Shown piece by piece: positions 58,191 through 64,000 of a stretch of 64,000 bases of DNA. Source of the DNA: Nectonema munidae (lineage: Eukaryota; Nematomorpha; Nectonematoida; Nectonematidae); NCBI GenBank assembly GCA_030549495.1, contig JAUIRK010001018.1, positions 285,358-349,357 on the forward strand, written 5' to 3'. A program made the position numbers and the translations under genes. The notes beneath the pieces were generated by a model. The model had not been told where the DNA came from. It made no database searches and worked only from the letters and a program-made list of their open reading frames with translations. How positions within the stretch are numbered: the first letter of the stretch is position 1; each line of letters starts with the position of its first letter.

Positions 58191-59202
58191 GTGATGAAAA
58201 GTAAAACAAAGATACCAGTGATGAAAAGTAAAACAAAATCTGGTAAAAAAGTTGTAGAAGATTGGACATGTAGTCTTTGTTCCTTAAATGTAGATGATAT
58301 GATTAGATGCTCTTCATGTGCTGCTTGGTACTGCCATTCTTGTCAGAATATTGAAGAGGAAAGAGTTATAGAATTATGGGAAGGTAGAGGCATTCGTTGG
58401 TATTGTGATAAATGTAGTAGAGGGGAAGAAAAACCAGCACAGACTTTATTAAGTGAGTATGAAAAAGAAAATTCTAAGAAATTTTCCAAAGTGAATGACT
58501 TAAATTTGAAGAGAAAATCTCAAATATGGAAAAATCTCAGCAAAATACTAATGTAGCAATTGAAAATTCAATGGTGGAAATAAATTTAAAGTTGTCTAAT
58601 ATTGAGAAGACAAGTGTCATTATTAAAGATAGTTCTGATCAAATGAAAGAAACATATAGTAATGTTATAGTATCATCAAGTTTATCATCTGACTTTAAAA
58701 GTATTGTTAATGAAGCTTTTATCCAACAAAGAAATGTTGAAGATGATAAAAAAAAAAGAGTTATGAATCACGTCATACATGGTGTTGATGAGGTTCAAGA
58801 CAATGATGGTACTAAAATTGATGATAGAAAATATATTGAGGAATTGTTTCAGAAACATCTTAATTTGAAAGATGTCAAAGTTAAAGAAAGTCGGAGATTG
58901 GGTAAAATAAGTAAAGATCAGACCAAAGCAAGAAGACCTTTACGTATTGTTTATGAAAACTTAGAATCAAAAGAGAAGGTGACAGCTTCTTTATACCTTT
59001 TAAAGAATTCCCCAAGTAATTTTAGACATATTTTCATATCCAATGATTTGAATCAAGATGAAAGGATCAAGTTAAATGAAATGCGTCAGAAGGCTAAAAG
59101 AAGAACACTGAAATTAACTCTGATTATTATCATTTCATTGTAAAAGGGGATCCTATTTGTGGTATGAGTATTGTTAAGAGGTATTTTCGGAGAAAAGATT
59201 AG
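58191..59202 (+). pseudogene. LINE ORF1 with PHD-like zinc finger, two frame breaks
   Basis: A basic start is followed by WTCSLCSLNVDDMIRCSSC, WYCHSCQNI and RWYCDKC: a Cys4-His-Cys3-like PHD finger as in CR1-type ORF1 proteins. The frame shifts near 58530. A coiled-coil-like stretch (58530-58740) leads to an RNA-binding-like domain (RVMNHVIHGVDE, VKVKESRRLGK, ARRPLRIVYE, HIFISNDLNQDER). A second frame change near 59115 leads to NSDYYHFIVKGDPI and a stop at 59200. The protein would bind the element's RNA and assist retrotransposition. Confidence 0.75.
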
Positions 59203-62066
59203 TTAATGCTTCTAATAGTTTTGGTTCTTTTTTAAATTATAAGAGTTACAAGTTCTTAAAGATTTTTTATACTAACGCAAATCAATTATTGTCAAAAATA
59301 GATGAAATTAAAATAATAATTAAAATTTATAACTTTGATATACTTTTTGTTACTGAATTTTTATCAAAAAAAATCGATATAAAAAATTTTAACCTTAATC
59401 TTTTTAACATTGATGGCTTCAAAATGTTCCATAATATAGATCATGAATACTTTACTAGTGATAACTTAACAAATAGAAGGGGTATAATTTGTTATTTTAA
59501 AAGCTATTTGTCTGTATACATGCTTCCATTTAATTCAACTAATTTGTTTGAAAATTTGAACATTAGAATGTGTTTTAATAATCAAGTAACAACTTTCAGT
59601 TGTTTTTATAGAAGCCCTAATGCAGACAAGGAAAAAACCACGGAGAAAATAATTCATAGAATAGGTGAAGTTAAATATAGTTCTAATTCAAGAAATTTAG
59701 TTATTTTAGGTGATTTCAATTATCCTAGGATAGACTGGGATAAGTGTGACGCTCCACATAATTCTCCTGAGAGTCGGTTTTTAAACTTCGTTCAAAGTAG
59801 TTTATTGACACAAGTTATTCGGGCACCAACGAGAAGAGATCCAAGTGGTAATGAAAGTTTGTTAGATCTATTAATAACCAATGATGAAAATCTCATACAG
59901 AGTTTGACTATACTTCCAAATCTTACAAAAAGTGATCATTATTGCGTGTCTTTTACTTTCTCAAAGGTAAATCAATATCGAAAAGCTGTTCCAAAGTATA
60001 AGTTCAGTTCTGCTGATTATTTTTCTATTGAGAACAATTTTAAAGAAATAGATTGGAATATTTTACATAAAAATGATATAGAAAGAAGTTCGAAAATTTT
60101 TGAAACTTTTTTGAAAAAACAAATTGAGCTTCATGTACCTAAATTAGAGGATAAAAAATCTTTTAAATTGTATATGAATAAAGATGCAATTTTTATTTAT
60201 AAAAATAAAAAAAGATTATTTAATCTGTATAAAAAGTATGGCAATAAAAATAGTTTTGAACAATATAAAAAATGTAGCAATCATCTTAGAAAATTTACCA
60301 GGCAACTTAGAATTGATTATGAGGTAAAAATTTTAAAAGAATACAAGCAAAACTCAAAAAAAGTATGGAAGTATATTAATAGGAAGAAAAATAATTTAGC
60401 TATTGAAACAATATTGAGTGAAAATGGTAGTATAATTGAAGATGAGTTTTTACCTGAAGCCTTTAAAGAATACTTTTATTCCATGTATAAAAGAGAAGGT
60501 AAACTTTTGACTAGAAACGTTGAAGTTAAACTAATTTCACAACCCTTTGATAGAATGACTATAGAAATATCCGAAGTATACCATAAGCTCAAAAGTCTAG
60601 ATGTTTCTAAATCACCTGGTATTGACAACATTTCACCGCTTTTTTTTCAAAAACTCTGTAATGTTTTAGCGAAGCCTCTAACAGTTTTATATAATAAGTC
60701 TTTAGTGGAGCGTAAACTACCTGAATCATGGAAATTAAGCTGTGTATCACCGGTTTTTAAAAAAGGTGAGAAAAAGCTCATTACTAATTATAGACCAATA
60801 TCAGTCATTAATATAATTTTCAAAGTGCTTGAATCGATTATAAAGGACAAGGTTGTTGACCATCTTGATAAAAACAATTTGATATCGCGGCAACAGCATG
60901 GCTTTCTTCCAAAAAAATCAACAATAACAAATCTAATTGAATTTTCTAATGAATTTTCCCTTGAAATGAATATCAGTAAAACTGTGAACATTATTTATTT
61001 GGACTTTCAGAAGGCTTTTGATACTGTCCCCCATGAAAGACTCTTGTTAAAGTTGAAATCTTATGGTATAGGAGAAAACCTTATAGAATGGTTCATGGAC
61101 TATATTTTTAATAGAAAATTTATTGTTCGATTGAATGGATTATGCTCATCAACTTCAGAAATAATAAGTGGAATCCCTCAAGGTTCTGTATTGGGACCTG
61201 TATTTTTCTCTATGTTTATAAATGATATTTGTGATGATCTAAAATCAAATATAAAAATTTATGCTGATGATATAAAATTATTCAAGGGTTCAAAGGGTGA
61301 AGGTACGAAGAATATACAGAATGATATATACAAAATATATAGATGGAGTAAAGAATGGGATATGCAGTTGAATATAAATAAGTGCTATCACCTTCAAATT
61401 GGAAAAAAAGAGGATGCCAGTTTTTATATAGGCGGAACTAAGCTAAACCAAGTTGAAAAGCATAATGATCTAGGATTAATCGTTGATTCAAAGTTTTGTT
61501 TCTCTGATCATGTATTGCACGTTGTCAAGAAAGCCTTCACTATTCTACACATGTTGAACAATACCTTCATCTTATCTGAAATTGAAATTTCTCTGTATTT
61601 ATACAAATCTTTAGTCAGACCTGTTCTGGAATACGCAAATGTAATTTTTGGAAGTTCATCAATTATCAACATCAGAAATATAGAAAAGGTTCAAAAAGTA
61701 TTCATAAAGCACTTGAAAGGAATGCAAAATTTATGTTATATTGAAAGACTTCAAAAGATTGACCTGCCTTCTTTATATTATCGAAGCCTGAGAAATGAAA
61801 TGATATCAATATTTAATATCGTAAAAGGAAATATGAAGATTGATGAGAAAGTTTTGCCTGAATTTTCGAAGAGAATTTCCAGATCACACTTGCTGAAGTT
61901 TGCACCTGAATCCTTTCAAAGTAAGTATAGAAGCAGATACTTAATCCAAAGAGCATACAATCACTGGAATGGCTTACCTAATGAAGTTGTTAACTCAATT
62001 ACTGTGAAAGAATTTGAAAAAAAACTCGATGAATTTTGGAAAGACAAAAGATTTGCCGTTCCTTGA
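59178..62066 (+). CDS. LINE ORF2: AP-like endonuclease and reverse transcriptase
   Basis: The 925-codon stretch from 59289 has no stop, and the frame is open from 59178, reading FYTNANQLLSKIDEI just before. No ATG lies in the upstream part (the codon at 59289 is TTG), so initiation is unclear. Endonuclease motifs: ILFVTEFLS, FYRSPNAD, LGDFNYPRIDW, KSDHYCVSF. RT motifs: SPGIDNISPLFF, SPVFKKGEKKLITNYRPIS, QQHGFLPKKST, YLDFQKAFDTVPH, SGIPQGSVLGPVFFSMFIN, KIYADDIKLF (catalytic YADD). The C-terminus matches the usual CR1 tail (SLVRPVLEYANVIFG, YNHWNGLPNEVV). All catalytic residues are present, so it may encode active enzyme, but ORF1 is broken. Confidence 0.9.
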   Translation, partial: EVFSEKRLVNASNSFGSFLNYKSYKFLKIFYTNANQLLSKIDEIKIIIKIYNFDILFVTEFLSKKIDIKNFNLNLFNIDGFKMFHNIDHEYFTSDNLTNRRGIICYFKSYLSVYMLPFNSTNLFENLNIRMCFNNQVTTFSCFYRSPNADKEKTTEKIIHRIGEVKYSSNSRNLVILGDFNYPRIDWDKCDAPHNSPESRFLNFVQSSLLTQVIRAPTRRDPSGNESLLDLLITNDENLIQSLTILPNLTKSDHYCVSFTFSKVNQYRKAVPKYKFSSADYFSIENNFKEIDWNILHKNDIERSSKIFETFLKKQIELHVPKLEDKKSFKLYMNKDAIFIYKNKKRLFNLYKKYGNKNSFEQYKKCSNHLRKFTRQLRIDYEVKILKEYKQNSKKVWKYINRKKNNLAIETILSENGSIIEDEFLPEAFKEYFYSMYKREGKLLTRNVEVKLISQPFDRMTIEISEVYHKLKSLDVSKSPGIDNISPLFFQKLCNVLAKPLTVLYNKSLVERKLPESWKLSCVSPVFKKGEKKLITNYRPISVINIIFKVLESIIKDKVVDHLDKNNLISRQQHGFLPKKSTITNLIEFSNEFSLEMNISKTVNIIYLDFQKAFDTVPHERLLLKLKSYGIGENLIEWFMDYIFNRKFIVRLNGLCSSTSEIISGIPQGSVLGPVFFSMFINDICDDLKSNIKIYADDIKLFKGSKGEGTKNIQNDIYKIYRWSKEWDMQLNINKCYHLQIGKKEDASFYIGGTKLNQVEKHNDLGLIVDSKFCFSDHVLHVVKKAFTILHMLNNTFILSEIEISLYLYKSLVRPVLEYANVIFGSSSIINIRNIEKVQKVFIKHLKGMQNLCYIERLQKIDLPSLYYRSLRNEMISIFNIVKGNMKIDEKVLPEFSKRISRSHLLKFAPESFQSKYRSRYLIQRAYNHWNGLPNEVVNSITVKEFEKKLDEFWKDKRFAVP

Positions 62067-62250
62067 AAAATACGCTATATTTGATGCAATTCTCATAGGC
62101 TGCTAGCCTCTTTAAATTGCTTAAAACTTATGTTATGTTAATCAGTGATTCGACTCCCATAGTGCGAGCATATAGCCAAAGGCTGAAAGTGCTTTCAGAT
62201 CCAACCAACATTAGTTTCGCTAAGAAGTATTCGCGATTCATCCTAGGAGA

Positions 62251-62459
62251 CAAAACTAATTTATAATATTTCATTAATAAATTTCAATAGTAATTTAGTA
62301 GGCATTAATATTAATTAATAGAATATTGATTCGATGCATTTTTTCTTTTTTTTTGAATTCCTATATACATACATATATTATTCATTTTCTTATGGTACTT
62401 TTATTTTTAAGTGTTATCTCTCTAATTGGAACCAACGTGTTTTTTTGAACGATTATATT
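62251..62459. other. No feature seen
   Basis: AT-rich with repeated attaata words, possibly the extreme tail of the LINE. Confidence 0.3.
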
Positions 62460-63008
62460 TTATCTCTTCTAGAAATTAAAACAAGCGTAGCCCAAGGTTG
62501 AAACTTGTCACCTCTTCTTTTTTCAATCTTTATCAATGATGTATCCTTATTCTAACAGGTTTCAAACTCTCTTTGTTATATACTGATGAATTTAACTGTA
62601 AGTTTTTATGTTTCACAGTATAAATACAGTTGTCTTGACAAGGTCATTTTTTTTGTTAAAAAATTATCTCTGTTCTGCAATGAAATTGTTTTCTCCAAAC
62701 ATTGGAATAAAATTTTAACATTGTATCAATTACTTAGGCCCTGTTATAAGTGCAAATCTTGATTGGAATGACAAATATTTAAATGATTCCAATAGTTACT
62801 GTAGTTGGAACAAATCGAACGCAAGTTTAAGGACAAATTTTCTATTTATGTGAAATCGAAAATATACGAAGCTCTCCTTCTGTCTCATATTTGTTATAAT
62901 TTTGAAAACTGGAGTTACTCCACTTCTGAAATAATTTTTAAAATACAAAAGAAATTTGACGACATTTATAATTTGAAGGTTAGGATTTTTTCTATAAATT
63001 TTAAATAA
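62460..63008 (+). pseudogene. LINE reverse transcriptase remnant
   Basis: LSPLLFSIFINDVS (box after QGS) at about 62500, a decayed catalytic region (YTDEFN at about 62578) and, after several stops, YVKSKIYEALLLSHICYNFENW (62850-62925), the conserved segment after the RT domain. It is older than and different from the LINE at 58191. Confidence 0.6.
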
Positions 63009-63150
63009 TCTCCTACCATGTATGTTCAATTTATGATTCAAGTTTATTTTTCAAATTCCGCATTTTTATTTGAGAAATTATGACAACAGACTAGTTGTCC
63101 CTTACTATTGTGTTATTTTGTATGTTTTCCTTCGAAATAAATATTCCCAT

Positions 63151-63288
63151 TTAACCCATTTACGACCAATGTTCCTATTTTGGAACATAAGTAATTTCAT
63201 CTTCGTCTGCTTTTTTCAATGACTTTGAATATAAATCGTCTGCGTTTTTTTAGATATCGTCTGCTTTGCTTGGTCTTAAATGGGTTAA
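63151..63288 (+). mobile_element. 138-bp TTAA MITE, gcagacgat family
   Basis: TTAACCCATTTACGACCAAT at the left and (reverse complement) TTAACCCATTTAAGACCAAG at the right are near-perfect inverted ends beginning with TTAA, as in piggyBac-type elements. The interior carries cgtctgctttttt, atcgtctgcgttttt and atcgtctgctttgc spaced words. Relatives are at 13541 and 21371. Confidence 0.85.
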
Positions 63289-63590
63289 AGGATGTTTCAT
63301 CAAAAGCTTAGTGCTACTATTGTAAGATTAGCTTTGTATTACCTTTTGAAGGTTAAATATTCAATGGCTTTTGTCTAACCTCGCAAATATTCCTTCTATT
63401 TTTCGGAAATTTGAATGTTCACTCAACGAGTGCTCCAAAAGACCACTGGTTATGATGGTATTGTAAGTTTGACTCTGTCCCGTTAGGTTTTCACTTATAT
63501 ACTGTATATGTTTTACTGGATGCAATTCATACAGTTGAAAGAAAAAAAAACCAAGCTACTCATAATATAGCCCACTCAAAAGGAAAGGCT
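63289..63590. other. No feature seen
   Basis: AT-rich spacer before the MULE remnant. Confidence 0.3.
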
Positions 63591-64000
63591 TGATTTTTAT
63601 ATCCTATTTCAATCCCTATTGACTATAAAATGGCAGCAGCGTGCTTCCCAAACACAAGTGAGTATGACTGTTTTTTCGTTAAAATGAATTTATTGTAAAG
63701 TCATTTCGGGCATTGGTATATTTGTGCCCGTCAATGATGTTGCTGATACCTTCAATGAATTAGTTTTATCATTATTAGAAGATGAAATTTTCAAAATTCT
63801 TTCCTTGTTTCTTCGCTATTTTGAAGCAACATAGATTGATCTTATTCAACTTGGAAGACAACAAAAACCTTTATTCGATTTAAAAATGTGGATGTTTTTG
63901 AAAGAACATTACACGGCCTTCCAAAAACTATAAATTATTTAGAAGGATGGCACCGAGCTTTTCAACAAAGAATGACAGTTACTTGAAAGCTGAAAAAAGT
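63591..64000 (+). pseudogene. MULE-type transposase remnant (cut by window edge)
   Basis: In order, with frame changes: ACFPNTSEYDCFF; a stretch VPVNDVADTFNELVLSLL; EIFKILSLFLRYFEATYID (usual YFE-TYIG); and ERTLHGLPKTINYLEGWHRAF (about 63900-63965), the diagnostic R-L--LPRTNN-VEGWH-xF box of MULE/FLYWCH-associated transposases. About four breaks. It continues to the right of the window. Confidence 0.7.

Larger units (their letters stand above)
58191..62250 (+). mobile_element. CR1-like LINE, nearly open
   Basis: ORF1 (58191 to about 59202) and ORF2 (59178-62066) read on the plus strand, followed by a 3' tail with paired hairpins (62164-62196). The 5' limit may include the tandem duplication at 57847. 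No target duplication was recognised. It is by far the best preserved retrotransposon in the window. The lineage call rests on the PHD-like ORF1 and endonuclease/RT motifs and could also fit L2 or a related clade. Confidence 0.8.

Noticed and set aside
1-64000. CRISPR array, operons or bacterial genes
   Set aside because: No regularly spaced repeats with unique spacers; splice sites, introns and metazoan gene families show this is eukaryotic DNA.

Overview
This window reads as AT-rich, intron-rich, repeat-laden nuclear DNA from an invertebrate animal, possibly an arthropod; the species cannot be told from the sequence. Two host genes can be supported. Most of the remaining bases that can be classified are transposable elements: hAT, piggyBac, Tigger/pogo, Tc1-like and MULE DNA transposons, several LINE lineages, tRNA-derived SINEs, one retroelement fossil and many short inverted-repeat elements (MITEs).

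Left end, 1-10 kb, plus strand: an exon series (1403-9936) encodes at least three ZP-N-type modules (four-cysteine zona pellucida N-domains). Two modules are complete and each is split over two exons at the same splice phases. A third first-half exon follows. The gene is partial on both sides, and its introns carry at least eight MITEs or dispersed repeats.

10-31 kb: no host exon found. It holds a three-level nest (a hAT-like element split by a Tigger with intact TA flanks, itself holding a 5'-truncated RTE LINE), remnants of piggyBac, Tigger and a LINE, a block of poor-looking homopolymer sequence (25381-26530) and a retroelement fossil (about 26540-28910).

31-45 kb, minus strand: six exons of a parvin gene (focal-adhesion actin-binding protein with two CH domains) at 35736-44986, with consistent splice phases. 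The exons for the rest of CH2 were not found. A 4.3-kb piggyBac with TTAA flanks (31213-35543) sits just past the last recognised exon, and a 2.7-kb hAT-like element with an unusual transposase (39042-41760) sits in another intron.

45-64 kb: almost wholly transposons. It includes hAT pieces, a MITE holding a hAT derivative holding a second MITE (47191-48640), a decayed C-rich I/R1-type LINE (about 50400-55060) with a small internally deleted relative, a decayed Tc1/DDE_3 element, a largely open CR1-like LINE (58191 to about 62250) with a PHD-like ORF1 and a 925-codon ORF2, a further LINE remnant and a MULE remnant cut by the window edge. The I/R1-type and CR1-like LINEs share a two-hairpin motif in their 3' tails. 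Splice sites, domains and element ends were read by eye; no alignment was run.
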